Source: Muriicola sp. Z0-33
GTDB lineage: Bacteria; Bacteroidota; Bacteroidia; Flavobacteriales; Flavobacteriaceae
Direction of reading: 5' to 3'
Length of the DNA stretch: 64,000 bases
Assembly (NCBI RefSeq): GCF_026126425.1
Contig: NZ_JAFMPW010000002.1
Location: forward strand, 593,239-657,238
Positions 38,429 to 47,859 of this stretch are shown here, piece by piece. Under the pieces are notes generated by a model that saw only the letters and a program-made list of their open reading frames with translations, was not told where the DNA came from and made no database searches. The stretch's first letter is position 1. Each line of letters opens with the position of its first letter. The position numbers and the translations under genes are program-made.

Positions 38429-39778
38429 ATGAAACATCTTACTTATTTATCCCTACTTTCATTATTCTTAATTTCTTGTCAGAATACCCCACAGAAAAGC
38501 GAAAACTTAATCTCAGACTTCGGAGATCAGCCCTCTATTGCCAAAAATACGGATGGTGAAATTGCATTGGTTTTTGGCAATGAATCATTTATTTACTATT
38601 CCACCTCCAAAAATCAGGGAGCGTCTTTTAGTGAGCCATCCTTGGTAGCATCCTTAGACGGGCTTGTGCTTGGATATTCTAGCGGTCCGGGTATTGCAAT
38701 AACGTCTTCATCAACTGTTGTAACTGCACCGGATGAATCAGGCAACCTTTACGCATGGTCTCGGCCAGTTAATAGTCATGACAAATGGTATGGGCCCGTG
38801 CAAATAAACGACATCGATGCATCTGTGGGCGAATTCCTTTCCGATATTACTTCAACACCGGATGGACAACTTTACTGCGTTTGGATTGATACGCGCTTTC
38901 TGGAGTCCGATAATGCAGATAGGCATTCGGATGCTGCCAATAAAAGCCATACCATTGAATCCACACCGCAAATTGAAGAGAATCTAAGTGAAATGACCCC
39001 TATTGGAATTACAAAGGGAGAATTGTACAATAAAATTGGGGACGTTCCTAAAAATGCACATTTGGCATTCCATGATGATAATGAAGGCAATTTATACTGG
39101 GTGTTTTTTGATAAGAACAAGAATGTTTTAAAAGCAGAGAATTATGGGGAATATGCAAAGTTCCGCGAACGAAATGGAGATCGGGTAAAGACCAAAGGAA
39201 AAATATACCTCTCTTCTTCTCTTGATGGAGGCAAAACATGGTCAAAAAGCAAATTAATATATAGATCACCGGACGGATCGGTTTGCGAATGCTGTAAACC
39301 ATCAATAATCAGCGACAGTGATGGGAATCTTACCGTAATGTTTAGAAACAATATAAACGGTGCCAGAGACCTGCATTTTACCAGGTCTACTGATAAAGGA
39401 GACAGTTTTTCCGTGCCTGAAAAGTTAGGCTCAGGAACCTGGAAAATTAATGGATGCCCAATGGACGGAGGAGGTTTGACTATTGATAACAACGGTGAGT
39501 TGAATACCATCTGGAAAAGAAAAGGGGAAATTTTTCTCTCGAGTTCAAGTAGTTCGGAGGAGAAAATAGGTCCCGGGAGATTTCCTGCGATCTCAGCCAA
39601 CGATGAGCATACATATATTGTTTTCTCGAACGCTGATGCTATAACAACAATTGATTCAGATAATAATACCAAAACTAAAATAGGGACCGGATCGTTTCCA
39701 AAGGTCATGGCACTTAAAAAAGGAGCCATCTATTTTTGGGTAAACAACAAGGGAATCAATTACAGGAAAATACTTTAA
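38429..39778 (+). CDS. Sialidase-like BNR-repeat lipoprotein
   Basis: A 449-residue protein with a signal peptide and a lipobox (LISC). It looks like a six-bladed beta-propeller with Asp-box (BNR) repeats: STSKNQGASFSEP (about residue 58), SSSLDGGKTWSKS (about 260), and TRSTDKGDSFSVP (about 311). The arginine triad of true sialidases is not obvious. Acidic and His-rich segments interrupt the repeats (ESDNADRHSDAANKSH). It may bind or cleave acidic sugars. The gene stands alone, 175 bases after the LamG-type gene. Confidence 0.75.
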   Translation: MKHLTYLSLLSLFLISCQNTPQKSENLISDFGDQPSIAKNTDGEIALVFGNESFIYYSTSKNQGASFSEPSLVASLDGLVLGYSSGPGIAITSSSTVVTAPDESGNLYAWSRPVNSHDKWYGPVQINDIDASVGEFLSDITSTPDGQLYCVWIDTRFLESDNADRHSDAANKSHTIESTPQIEENLSEMTPIGITKGELYNKIGDVPKNAHLAFHDDNEGNLYWVFFDKNKNVLKAENYGEYAKFRERNGDRVKTKGKIYLSSSLDGGKTWSKSKLIYRSPDGSVCECCKPSIISDSDGNLTVMFRNNINGARDLHFTRSTDKGDSFSVPEKLGSGTWKINGCPMDGGGLTIDNNGELNTIWKRKGEIFLSSSSSSEEKIGPGRFPAISANDEHTYIVFSNADAITTIDSDNNTKTKIGTGSFPKVMALKKGAIYFWVNNKGINYRKIL

Positions 39779-39936
39779 TTATAGAAAAGGGTTAAATCTT
39801 TATCATATACAGAAAGTGCAAATTTACCAGCTGGCATAAAACTTTTCATCTAAAAAATCTATGGTATTACATTACTGGCGTGATGGCAAAAAGGCTTGTT
39901 TAAATTGTATTTCTGCACCTTAATTAAATTAGTTCA

Positions 39937-40479
39937 ATGAAAATTACTACTTCTTTTATAGTTTTCTTTATATGCATCAACTTAATAGCTCAGGCCGGGC
40001 CAGATTATGGTTATGCTGATGATGCTGTACCTGAACTGGCACAATTTGAATACTACCGGGGAGAATGGAAATCTGAAATGGAAATGAAACAGGAAGATGG
40101 TACTTTCAAAAAGCTGGAAGCCATTGCCACCATAAAGGGCAAATTTTTAGAAGACCATAGCACCTTCCAGTCCCAGTTTACAACCGATAAAGGATTCTTT
40201 TCAACAGATATCAGAACATACAACACTTCCACCAAACAATGGGATGCCCTATTCCTCAATGCCAAAGCACAGCGATGGCATAAATTTACTTCCCGTTTAG
40301 TGGATGGAAAAATGACCACAATTGTAAAAGGCGGTTATAGCGGGAAGGAAGAATTTGATATTAAAGTTATCGATAATGTGATTACCGATAACCATTATTT
40401 AAAAAAAGTGTATCGTTCTACAGATGGGATGAAAAACTGGGAACTGGTTTATAAAATAAACGTGAAGAAAGTAAAGTAG
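39937..40479 (+). CDS. Exported DUF1579-like beta protein
   Basis: A 180-residue protein with a signal peptide (ends LIAQA). It has the lipocalin-like DUF1579 pattern: an N-terminal YYRGEWKSEMEM, a central beta region with KGKFLEDHSTFQSQF and DIRTYNTSTKQWDALF, and MKNWELVYKINVKK at the end. The W/Y-rich YRGEW element at the start of the mature protein is typical. These proteins are usually small periplasmic beta-barrels of unknown function. It is followed by another small exported protein gene about 100 bases later. Confidence 0.65.
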   Translation: MKITTSFIVFFICINLIAQAGPDYGYADDAVPELAQFEYYRGEWKSEMEMKQEDGTFKKLEAIATIKGKFLEDHSTFQSQFTTDKGFFSTDIRTYNTSTKQWDALFLNAKAQRWHKFTSRLVDGKMTTIVKGGYSGKEEFDIKVIDNVITDNHYLKKVYRSTDGMKNWELVYKINVKKVK

Positions 40480-40582
40480 TAGTTAAAGTATTGTTCTGTT
40501 TTGTGCATAATGTATTCCCCTAAGTAAAATCCAGGCTTGATAAAGTAACAGCTATAGCCTAAATTGCCTGTTAAACTAAATT

Positions 40583-41137
40583 ATGACTCCTTTCAATAAA
40601 ACATTACTGCTTATTTGCGGATCGTTTTTGCTTATATGCAGTTGCAAAGAGGTAGCTAAAAAAGACGAGATTGCTAAAAGTAACAACACTGATATTGCTA
40701 CAGCTTTTATAGATGCCTTCTATTCATTTAACAAAGACAGCCTCCAAGCTACCCTTACCCATGCCGACGGTACCCGGGATAATATCCTGTATTATCAAAA
40801 ATGGGCAGAATGTGGCAACTATAAAGTGGTTAAACGGAATAACTTTATTAAAAAAAATGATTCCCTTATTCTTTGCCCCATTACGGTAAAGGACGATTTG
40901 ATAGCGGCTTTGGAGGTTGATTTCAACGTAACAGACACCTTTCATTTAACCATTGTAAACAGTGAAATCAGATCGATAAACACCTCATCTAACGACCCCG
41001 ACTTGTACTATACAGCCAAGGGTTGGATAAAAGCAAACAGGCCAGAACTGATAACAAAAGCCTGTGAAGATGCATCAACACCATGCCTATGCGTTAAAGC
41101 CACAGTGAAAGGTTTTGCAGAATTTACAGGCAAATAA
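40583..41137 (+). CDS. Lipoprotein of unknown function
   Basis: A 184-residue protein with a signal peptide and a lipobox (LLICSC, near residue 18). The mature part has AFIDAFYSFNKDSLQATLTHADG, which resembles the first helix and strand of an NTF2/SnoaL-like fold, then YYQKWAECGNYKVVKRNNF. A conserved-looking set of cysteines lies near the C-terminus (CEDASTPCLCVKATVKG). I do not recognise the family. It may bind a small ligand in the periplasm. Confidence 0.6.
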   Translation: MTPFNKTLLLICGSFLLICSCKEVAKKDEIAKSNNTDIATAFIDAFYSFNKDSLQATLTHADGTRDNILYYQKWAECGNYKVVKRNNFIKKNDSLILCPITVKDDLIAALEVDFNVTDTFHLTIVNSEIRSINTSSNDPDLYYTAKGWIKANRPELITKACEDASTPCLCVKATVKGFAEFTGK

Positions 41138-41234
41138 TCTCATAATACTTTAACTTGGTTTTGTTGCCGAAATCGGAATAATTCTGAATGTAGTTGCATC
41201 AACTATTTAAAACCGATGTGCAGAACCAGGTTTA

Positions 41235-41711
41235 ATGAAAATTTTTAATCAATGCTTTATGAAAGAACAAGAAGTTATACGGAAAGGAGAGGGTGAAAAC
41301 TACAACTATTCTCAGGATCATTGTTTTATTAAACTTTCTTCGAACAGAACTAATGGTGAACTGAGCTTTGTTGAAGACAGATTAAAACCCGGGTTTCATC
41401 TGGGAAGACATCACCATAAAATAATGACCGAGGTATTTTACATTCTTGAAGGGGAAGTAGCATTAATTTTTGACGATGAAACGGTCCTGGCTAAAGCGGG
41501 GGACACCATTACCGTACCTCCCAATGTCTGGCATGCAGCCACTTGTGAAAAAGGCGGTAAAATGCTTACTATATTTAAAAACGGACAATTTGACCTGTAC
41601 CTGAAAAAGCTCTCTACACTTAATGATGAAGACTTTGCCAATAAAGAATTCATGAAAAAACTTTCAGCCGAATTTGATATTTATGACGACGAGACATTGA
41701 ACAATAATTAA
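41235..41711 (+). CDS. Cupin domain protein
   Basis: A 158-residue single-domain cupin. Motif 1 has GRHHHKIMTEVFYILEGE, which supplies the metal-binding histidines and the glutamate. Motif 2 has VPPNVWHAATCEKGG with the last histidine. A second ATG at 41259 (MKEQEVIRKGEG) is an alternative start that drops 8 residues. Such cupins serve as dioxygenases, isomerases or sugar-binding sensors. The VOC gene begins directly after the stop codon, so the two are translationally coupled and may act on one substrate. Confidence 0.8.
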   Translation: MKIFNQCFMKEQEVIRKGEGENYNYSQDHCFIKLSSNRTNGELSFVEDRLKPGFHLGRHHHKIMTEVFYILEGEVALIFDDETVLAKAGDTITVPPNVWHAATCEKGGKMLTIFKNGQFDLYLKKLSTLNDEDFANKEFMKKLSAEFDIYDDETLNNN

Positions 41712-42110
41712 ATGACAGAAAACAAAGGAAAATTCAGGTTCGCCTACTTTACCAATAAGTATAAAGCAACCTATGATTTTTACCAGAACAAACTGGGTTT
41801 TAAATTGGCACACGACTGGGATAGAAGTGAACACGATAAAGGTGCCGTCTTTGAAGCTGGCATTGGACTGGTGGAAATTCTGCATCATCCACAAGAGGAG
41901 CAATACAAAAATACCGGTTTGGACTACCGCGCACCCCAGGGCCCGTTTATGGTGATCCAGGTGTGGGAGGTAGATGAATTGTACAAAAAATATAAGGATA
42001 TGGGAATCCCTATTAAGCAGGAAATTGTAGATCAGTCGTGGGGGCATAGGAGCTTTTCGGTCCTGGAACCCAATGGTCTGGTATTGTTCTTCTTCGAGGA
42101 ACAATTTTAA
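41712..42110 (+). CDS. VOC-family (glyoxalase/bleomycin-resistance-like) protein
   Basis: A 132-residue vicinal-oxygen-chelate protein. Typical elements are YFTNKYKATYDFYQNKLGF at the start, AVFEAGIGLVEILHH in the middle, and GHRSFSVLEPNGLVLFFFEE at the end. The second half contains the metal-ligand E and H positions. It starts on the base after the cupin stop. VOC proteins include glyoxalases, dioxygenases and drug-binding proteins; the target here is unknown. Confidence 0.82.
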   Translation: MTENKGKFRFAYFTNKYKATYDFYQNKLGFKLAHDWDRSEHDKGAVFEAGIGLVEILHHPQEEQYKNTGLDYRAPQGPFMVIQVWEVDELYKKYKDMGIPIKQEIVDQSWGHRSFSVLEPNGLVLFFFEEQF

Positions 42111-42212
42111 TACCTATACATTTATACAATTAGATTACAGATTCCTGGTATTGCATTAAATACCTTTACACCAAATATGGCTATAGTTTATCCATAGCCC
42201 AAACTGATATAA

Positions 42213-43178
42213 ATGAAAGCCGTCCTTTTCTACAACTATGGCCCGCCCGAGGTACTTCAACTTAAAGAAGTTGAAAAACCTGTGCCTAAAGACAATGAAG
42301 TCTTGCTTAAAATCCGGGCGGCGGCAATCACCATGGGCGATTGTGAGATGCGAAGTCCAAAAATTCCCAGCTTTACCTGGTTCCTGGCCAGGTTGTATTT
42401 TGGTCTCAGGAAACCCAGATTAAAAATCCTGGGCAGTTATCTTGCGGGGGAAGTTGAAACTGTTGGTGCCGAAGTAAAATCCTTTAAAAAGGGCGACCAG
42501 CTTTTTGGGATTAGTCACCGTTTTGGTGCATTTGCGGAGTATATATGTTTGTCCGAAAAGTATGTCCTTTCCGGAATGCCTTCCAATATGACGTTTGAAG
42601 AAGCAGCTCCTGTAGGCCTGGGCCTGGACTCATTGCATTTTCTAAAAAAGGCCGGGATTAAAAAAGAAGACACAGTGCTCATCAACGGTGCTGGCGGAGG
42701 TATTGGCACCTATGCCCTGCAACTGGCAAAATACTACGGAGCAAAAGTTACTGTGGTAGACAGCAACGATAAACTGGAAATGTTACGCTCACTGGGGGCA
42801 GATGCGGTTATAGATTACCAAGAAGGGGATTTTACCAAAAGCGGAACCACTTACGATATTGTTTTTGATGTTGTAGGGGCGCTATCGCACCGCCGCAGTG
42901 TTCGACTATTAAATAAAAATGGGAGGTATATCTCGGCAATTCCATTACTATCACGGCTATTACCAAGTTTGTGGGTTTCATGGACCACTGGTAAAAAAAT
43001 GATGACCGGGCTCGCCAACCCTCATAAAGAAGACCTGGATTATCTCAAAGATTTAATAGAAGCGGGCCATTTAAAAACGGTTATTGAACGTCATTATGGT
43101 CTAGAAGAAGTTGCCGAAGCACACCGATATATCGAAAAAGGTGAAAAGAAAGGAAATGTTGTGGTTAAAATAGACTAA
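42213..43178 (+). CDS. Medium-chain dehydrogenase/reductase, zinc-free quinone oxidoreductase-like
   Basis: A 321-residue NAD(P)-dependent alcohol dehydrogenase of the quinone oxidoreductase branch. It starts MKAVLFYNYGPPEVLQLKEV. Catalytic-domain elements are GSYLAGEVETVGAEVKSFKKGDQLFGI. The nucleotide-binding site is LINGAGGGIGTYALQLA. The structural zinc cysteines are absent. The C-terminus (KKGNVVVKID) is standard. About 100 bases from this 3' end reappear at 49280-49377. Probable role: reduction of enones or quinones with NADPH. It stands alone on the plus strand. Confidence 0.88.
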   Translation: MKAVLFYNYGPPEVLQLKEVEKPVPKDNEVLLKIRAAAITMGDCEMRSPKIPSFTWFLARLYFGLRKPRLKILGSYLAGEVETVGAEVKSFKKGDQLFGISHRFGAFAEYICLSEKYVLSGMPSNMTFEEAAPVGLGLDSLHFLKKAGIKKEDTVLINGAGGGIGTYALQLAKYYGAKVTVVDSNDKLEMLRSLGADAVIDYQEGDFTKSGTTYDIVFDVVGALSHRRSVRLLNKNGRYISAIPLLSRLLPSLWVSWTTGKKMMTGLANPHKEDLDYLKDLIEAGHLKTVIERHYGLEEVAEAHRYIEKGEKKGNVVVKID

Positions 43179-43259
43179 TAGGCAAGGATAAAGTTTTAAG
43201 CAGTTAACCATTCCTGTACTCCTTGACTCCTCCCCTATTTATAAGTATCTTTTTTGCTA
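43161..43259. repeat. Source-like copy of a 100-bp repeat (end of the dehydrogenase gene)
   Basis: This stretch runs from the last codons of the dehydrogenase (VVKID) through its downstream flank. It matches 49280-49377 with scattered substitutions; conserved blocks include AACCAT-CCTGTA, CTTATTTAT-like and CTTTTT. Confidence 0.75.
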
Positions 43260-43346
43260 AATTTAAAATGGTATTACCAGACAATTTATATCTTTTATCG
43301 CGGTAGTCAGCAAAAGAGATTTTAATGCTTAGCTACCAACAATAAT

Positions 43347-43982
43347 ATGAGTAGAAAAAAATCAAATAGTATTTGGCTCATTATAGTCCTCTTGATTGTA
43401 GTTGTATTTTCTGTTAATTATTATCTGAGAGATACCAGTGTATATTTCTTTGGAGAAGAAAGCGAGTTCAGTGACATAAGAGTACGTTTTAAATGGTGGA
43501 TCATTGCACATTTTGGTTTTGCTGCCTTTACACTATTCGTTGGGCCTCTTCAGTTTGTTCCCCAAATAAGAAATAAGTATTTAAAATTCCACAGATGGGC
43601 CGGTAAATTCTATATTATCGGTTCAATTATATCGGCACTTACAGTTTATGTACTTCTGGCGACAACATACTCGCTGCCAGGAGCTATTCCGTCTTTAGGT
43701 TTATTAGCTACCATTTGGCTCTTTTGTACTATAGCCGCCTACTATTTTATAAGAAAGAAGAATATCATAAGACATAAAGAGTTTATGATACGAAGCTATG
43801 TATGCGGGTTGGCATTTGTATTTATCCGATTATTACCACAAATAAATGACCTAACAGGAATATTCAACTTTATCGAAGACGAGCACATGAGGAGGACGGT
43901 ATATGAATGGGTGTGTTGGGTATATCCTTTAATGATGGTTGAATTTTGGCTAGTGTGGAGAAAACAGCTAATAAAAACATAA
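43347..43982 (+). CDS. DUF2306-type membrane protein
   Basis: A 211-residue inner-membrane protein with about six hydrophobic segments. It starts MSRKKSNSIWLIIVLLIVVVF. The core has HFGFAAFTLFVGPLQFVPQIRNKYLKFHRWAGKFY, with the His and HRWAG pattern that marks DUF2306. The second part has RHKEFMIRSYVCGLAFVFIRLLPQI. The histidines may bind haem or a metal, but that is not shown. It is a single gene. Function is unknown. Confidence 0.8.
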   Translation: MSRKKSNSIWLIIVLLIVVVFSVNYYLRDTSVYFFGEESEFSDIRVRFKWWIIAHFGFAAFTLFVGPLQFVPQIRNKYLKFHRWAGKFYIIGSIISALTVYVLLATTYSLPGAIPSLGLLATIWLFCTIAAYYFIRKKNIIRHKEFMIRSYVCGLAFVFIRLLPQINDLTGIFNFIEDEHMRRTVYEWVCWVYPLMMVEFWLVWRKQLIKT

Positions 43983-44136
43983 TATCGCTGTAAGGCGGGG
44001 CTAACTCAAAGTTCTCTGATGTTAAATGATAGCTTTTCCTAAATTTAAATACTGTAAATTGAAACCTCCTGTGATTTTCTGACGCGCATTCTGTTTATTC
44101 AGAATGTATTGAGTGCTACAGGCGAAAATTCCAAAG

Positions 44137-45018
44137 ATGGTAAACCTTTATTCCTTTATAAAACATGGCGATGCGTTCCGGAAGCTGCAGGTAAACGAAT
44201 TGTTGTTTGTAGAGTACACCTGTATGCAGGAAGAAACAAAGTTTGGGATATGGTCTGACAGTAATTACTTTGCCTTCGTTAGCTCGGGTAAAAAAATGTG
44301 GAAGAGTATTTACCATGATTATGAAGCTGAGCAGGGCGATATCCTCTTTATAAAAAAGGGCGCCAACCTCACCCACCAGTTCTTTGATGACGAGTTTTGC
44401 GCCATCTTCTTTTTTATTCCCGACGATTTTATAAAATCCTTTCTTAAGAAAAATCCGCATTTTCTGAATACTACCCAGAAAGACCTTTCCAGCCAGGATG
44501 CTGTCTTAAGGGTACAGGCAGATGACCTGCTAAATAATTATTACCGTTCTATCAGTTCCTATTTAGCACTGACAGAACAACCTAACGAACAATTACTGAC
44601 ATTAAAATTTGAAGAATTACTACTCAGCATTTTTACCAATGTAAATCATCAGCAGTTAAACGACTATTTTATTTCCCTGTGTCAGGATCAGGATTATCAT
44701 ATGAGCCGGGTAATGGAAGAAAATTTTGGATACAACTTAAAAATTGAGGACTATGCGCAACTTTGCCATATGAGTTTAACCAAGTTTAAAAAAGCCTTTA
44801 AAGCATATTACAAAACCACCCCGGCGGTTTGGCTCAAACAACGCAAACTAGATCTTGCCATGCATCGCCTGCTGAATTCCGCATTACCCATTAATCAACT
44901 TTCCTTCGAATGTGGTTTTGAAGACCCTTCCCATTTTATCCGGGTGTTTAAGCAAAAACATAAGGTAACCCCCCTCCAATATCGCAAACAACACCTGAAT
45001 ACCAACAAAATAGGTTAA
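44137..45018 (+). CDS. AraC-family transcriptional regulator
   Basis: A 293-residue regulator from the ATG at 44137. The N-terminal half is a cupin-like sensing domain (FGIWSDSNYFAFVSSGKKMW, GDILFIKKGANLTHQFFDDE). The C-terminal half has two helix-turn-helix units: LKIEDYAQLCHMSLTKFKKAFKAYY and LPINQLSFECGFEDPSHFIRVFKQKH. The GFEDPSHFIRVF signature is typical for AraC/XylS. It is co-directional with a monooxygenase-like gene 100 bases downstream and is a likely regulator of it. Confidence 0.85.
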   Translation: MVNLYSFIKHGDAFRKLQVNELLFVEYTCMQEETKFGIWSDSNYFAFVSSGKKMWKSIYHDYEAEQGDILFIKKGANLTHQFFDDEFCAIFFFIPDDFIKSFLKKNPHFLNTTQKDLSSQDAVLRVQADDLLNNYYRSISSYLALTEQPNEQLLTLKFEELLLSIFTNVNHQQLNDYFISLCQDQDYHMSRVMEENFGYNLKIEDYAQLCHMSLTKFKKAFKAYYKTTPAVWLKQRKLDLAMHRLLNSALPINQLSFECGFEDPSHFIRVFKQKHKVTPLQYRKQHLNTNKIG

Positions 45019-45118
45019 AAAACCCTTAGCGTCTATTTATCAGACTTTTTATCCTATCCTGGCAAGACCACCTGCCCCTACTTTTGCTCCTATAATTATT
45101 AACCGTAAATTTTTAACA

Positions 45119-45436
45119 ATGAAAAATGCAAAAGCAGTATTATCAGTAAAATTTAATTCAACCCACAGCCCGGAAAAATTAATGCAGGTGTGTCATGAAG
45201 ATCTGGATGTATTCAAAAAAGTACCCGGACTTCTTGAGAAATTCTATTTGGCAGAAGAAAGTACGGGTGCCATCAGTGGCATCTACCAGTTTGAAACCAA
45301 AAGTGCCAGGGCAGCATTCTGGACATCGGAACTGGCTGCAAATATCCCTGAAAGGTATGGGGTTATCCCTGAGACTTTAAGGGTAGAAGAATACAACATG
45401 GCCATTGTACTCAATGAGGCGGTTGGCGTAAATTAA
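45119..45436 (+). CDS. YdhR-like small monooxygenase-fold protein
   Basis: A 105-residue ferredoxin-like dimeric alpha/beta-barrel protein of the ABM/YdhR type. Elements are AVLSVKFNSTHSPEKLMQV, VPGLLEKFYLAEESTGAISGIYQFETKSA and AAFWTSE. These proteins act as small monooxygenases or bind aromatic ligands. It follows the AraC gene and ends before a strong terminator, so it is probably the sole target in that short unit. Confidence 0.75.
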   Translation: MKNAKAVLSVKFNSTHSPEKLMQVCHEDLDVFKKVPGLLEKFYLAEESTGAISGIYQFETKSARAAFWTSELAANIPERYGVIPETLRVEEYNMAIVLNEAVGVN

Positions 45437-45462
45437 AATTGTCTCTCCCATATTACAAAAGC

Positions 45463-45496
45463 AATAGCGGTAAAGGTTTTCACCTTTACCGCTATT
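45463..45496 (+). terminator. Rho-independent-type terminator
   Basis: AATAGCGGTAAAGG pairs perfectly with CCTTTACCGCTATT (14 bp) across a 6-base loop (TTTTCA). A short AT-rich tail follows. It lies 27 bases downstream of the YdhR-like gene. Confidence 0.8.
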
Positions 45497-45536
45497 TCAA
45501 TTATATTAGCATCTAGCTGCTTAAGAAAGATATAAT

Positions 45537-45941
45537 ATGAACAAAATTCACTATTTATTTCTGCTGATCTTTATAATATCCTGTAAATCAAATACCAGAG
45601 ATACAGCGAATGAAAATGCCGAAATAGTTAAGTTTTGGAGCATCAAGGCATTACAATTTAATGATGATGTAATTGTTCTGGACGACTGCACCAAACAAGA
45701 CTACCTGGATATACGGGCTGATAAAATTGCGTTGTCTTTTCATTGCGAGTACAACACACCAGATTCACTGCAGTCTTATCACACCCATAAGCTAAACTGG
45801 GAGCAACGGACAGATAGTTCTTATACTATTTATAGTGATGACCGCACCATGGATGGCTTCCTGATCCTGAAACCCTCAGGGGAATTAGAAATGACCCTGG
45901 AGAAAAGTGACAATAGAACCATGAAGGCTGTTTTTGAATAG
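45537..45941 (+). CDS. Small lipoprotein of unknown function
   Basis: A 134-residue protein with a signal peptide and lipobox (FIISC). The mature part has SIKALQFNDDVIVLDDCTKQDYLDI and FHCEYNTPDSL, with strands typical of a small beta-barrel, and LKPSGELEMTLEKS at the end. I do not recognise the family. The beta-helix gene starts 17 bases after its stop, so they may be co-transcribed. Confidence 0.55.
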   Translation: MNKIHYLFLLIFIISCKSNTRDTANENAEIVKFWSIKALQFNDDVIVLDDCTKQDYLDIRADKIALSFHCEYNTPDSLQSYHTHKLNWEQRTDSSYTIYSDDRTMDGFLILKPSGELEMTLEKSDNRTMKAVFE

Positions 45942-45958
45942 TAGCTAATTTTGGATTT

Positions 45959-47620
45959 ATGCCCATGATAAAACAACTTCTCTTCCTCTGCTTTTTGTTT
46001 TCCTGTACCATGGCTTTACAAGGGCAGCTGCAAAGTACTCCCAAAGCTATTGTAATCACATCCAAAAAGAAAAAAACGAAGGTACATACCAATGATCATG
46101 GGGAACTGTTAGTAAATGTTTCGCGCAAGAATGTGGCCAAATTCAAAACCAGGGGATATGTGCAATATAGCGACTTTGATTCGGTGGGCGATGGTAAAAC
46201 CGATGACACCTATGTTATTGCGGCCACCCACGCTTTTGCAAACAGGTATTCGCTGTCAGTAAGAGCTGACGAGGGTGCCAGTTATTACATAGGCGGAATA
46301 GAACAGCCTGTGGTCATCCAGACCGACACCTATTTCGGTACGGCGAATTTTATTATTGACGATACCGAAGTCCAGAATAAGAATGCGGCAGTTTTTCTGG
46401 TCAGCTCCAAACTTGAACCATTTAAAATTAACGGCATTACATCGCTCAAAAGAAACCAGGAAAAAATTAAGGCCGACTTGCCCGGAGCTTGCCTGGTCAC
46501 TGTAACGGATGATAATACTAAGCACTATATAAGAGTGGGTCAGAATGAAAATAACGGGTCTTCTAAAATGGATAATTTTGTTGTGGATCAAAACGGCGAT
46601 GTTGATATGGACAGTCCGGTCATATGGGATTTTGACCAAATAACAGACCTTACCGCAATACCTATAGACAAGGAAACTCTGAAAATTAGTGGAGGACGCT
46701 TTACAACCATAGCCAATAAAGCCGAATCTAAAAGGAACAACTACTATAGCCGCAACATGGCTATCAGGCGTTCTAATGTTATTGTAGACGGGCTGGAACA
46801 TCATGTCACGGGGGAAGGAGACCAGGGTGGGCCCTACAGAGGTTTCCTCAATATCAGCGATTGCGCCAATGTAACCATTAAGAATACTATTCTTACCGGA
46901 CGCAAGACCTACCAGAGAACAAATTCTGAAGGCAAGCCCTTTCCTATGGGATCTTACGACATATTACTTAACCGAACGCTTAATGTTTCGTTTGTAAACT
47001 GCAGTCAGACTAATGACATTCATGATAAAACTTATTGGGGAATACTGGGATCTAATTATTGTAAAAATCTGCTCTATGACAATTGTTCCTTTTCCAGATT
47101 TGATGCCCACAAAGGCGTAGCCAATATCACTATCCGTAATTCTACTTTGGGATATATGGGAATCAATGCCATCGGCACTGGTAACCTGATTGTGGAGAAT
47201 TCGTCTATTTACGCCAAGAGCCTCATTAACCTGCGTAACGACTACGGCAGCACCTGGGAAGGCGAAATCATTATCCGTAATTGCCTTTTTGAGCCCAGAG
47301 GAGGTGTGCCCCCCTGCGCCAGTCTTATCCGCGGTGTCAATACCGGCCAGCACAATTTTGGTTATACCTGCTATATGCCAGAGCAGATCCTTATTGACAA
47401 CCTGCATATTGATGATTCCAAGCTTCCCGCAGACCATAAGGGTCCTACTATTTTTGCAGACTTCAATCCGGAAATGACCGATGCTACTTACCAAGAGGAA
47501 TTCCCCTATATCAAAACAAAGCAGGTTATTGTAAGAAATACAACTACCGCTACCGGCAAACCCCTAAGGTTTAGCTATAATCCTTTTATGTTTAAGGATG
47601 TGAAATTGGATACAAATTAG
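45959..47620 (+). CDS. Secreted right-handed beta-helix (pectin lyase-fold) protein
   Basis: A 553-residue protein. Either ATG (45959 or 45965) gives a signal peptide that ends near ALQGQ. An N-terminal segment (DFDSVGDGKTDDTYVIAA) is the usual start of pectate lyase-3-like and tail-spike beta-helices. Repeating beta-helix turns follow (ANVTIKNTILTGRKTY, CKNLLYDNCSF, VANITIRNSTLGY). It could be a polysaccharide lyase or a GH28/GH49-type hydrolase. No family-specific catalytic set is evident to me. In a marine flavobacterium it most likely acts on algal polysaccharide. Confidence 0.75.
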   Translation: MPMIKQLLFLCFLFSCTMALQGQLQSTPKAIVITSKKKKTKVHTNDHGELLVNVSRKNVAKFKTRGYVQYSDFDSVGDGKTDDTYVIAATHAFANRYSLSVRADEGASYYIGGIEQPVVIQTDTYFGTANFIIDDTEVQNKNAAVFLVSSKLEPFKINGITSLKRNQEKIKADLPGACLVTVTDDNTKHYIRVGQNENNGSSKMDNFVVDQNGDVDMDSPVIWDFDQITDLTAIPIDKETLKISGGRFTTIANKAESKRNNYYSRNMAIRRSNVIVDGLEHHVTGEGDQGGPYRGFLNISDCANVTIKNTILTGRKTYQRTNSEGKPFPMGSYDILLNRTLNVSFVNCSQTNDIHDKTYWGILGSNYCKNLLYDNCSFSRFDAHKGVANITIRNSTLGYMGINAIGTGNLIVENSSIYAKSLINLRNDYGSTWEGEIIIRNCLFEPRGGVPPCASLIRGVNTGQHNFGYTCYMPEQILIDNLHIDDSKLPADHKGPTIFADFNPEMTDATYQEEFPYIKTKQVIVRNTTTATGKPLRFSYNPFMFKDVKLDTN

Positions 47621-47859
47621 CGTGTAGTTGGTTAGCGTGGCTGGTCAGCTATGAAATTACTAAAACAAATCTTTCCGGATTAAATTCACTCATACCACGG
47701 TCGAAATTGGAAGATTTGAACTATGATATTAATCATAGAAACTGCACTATTTTACGGATAACTTCGCCTAGAATATCAATGAATAATACATCATATTTTG
47801 ATCCGTACATCTCCCTTTTTTGTTAGAATATTCTTTAACAGTTATAAAACAAACTAATC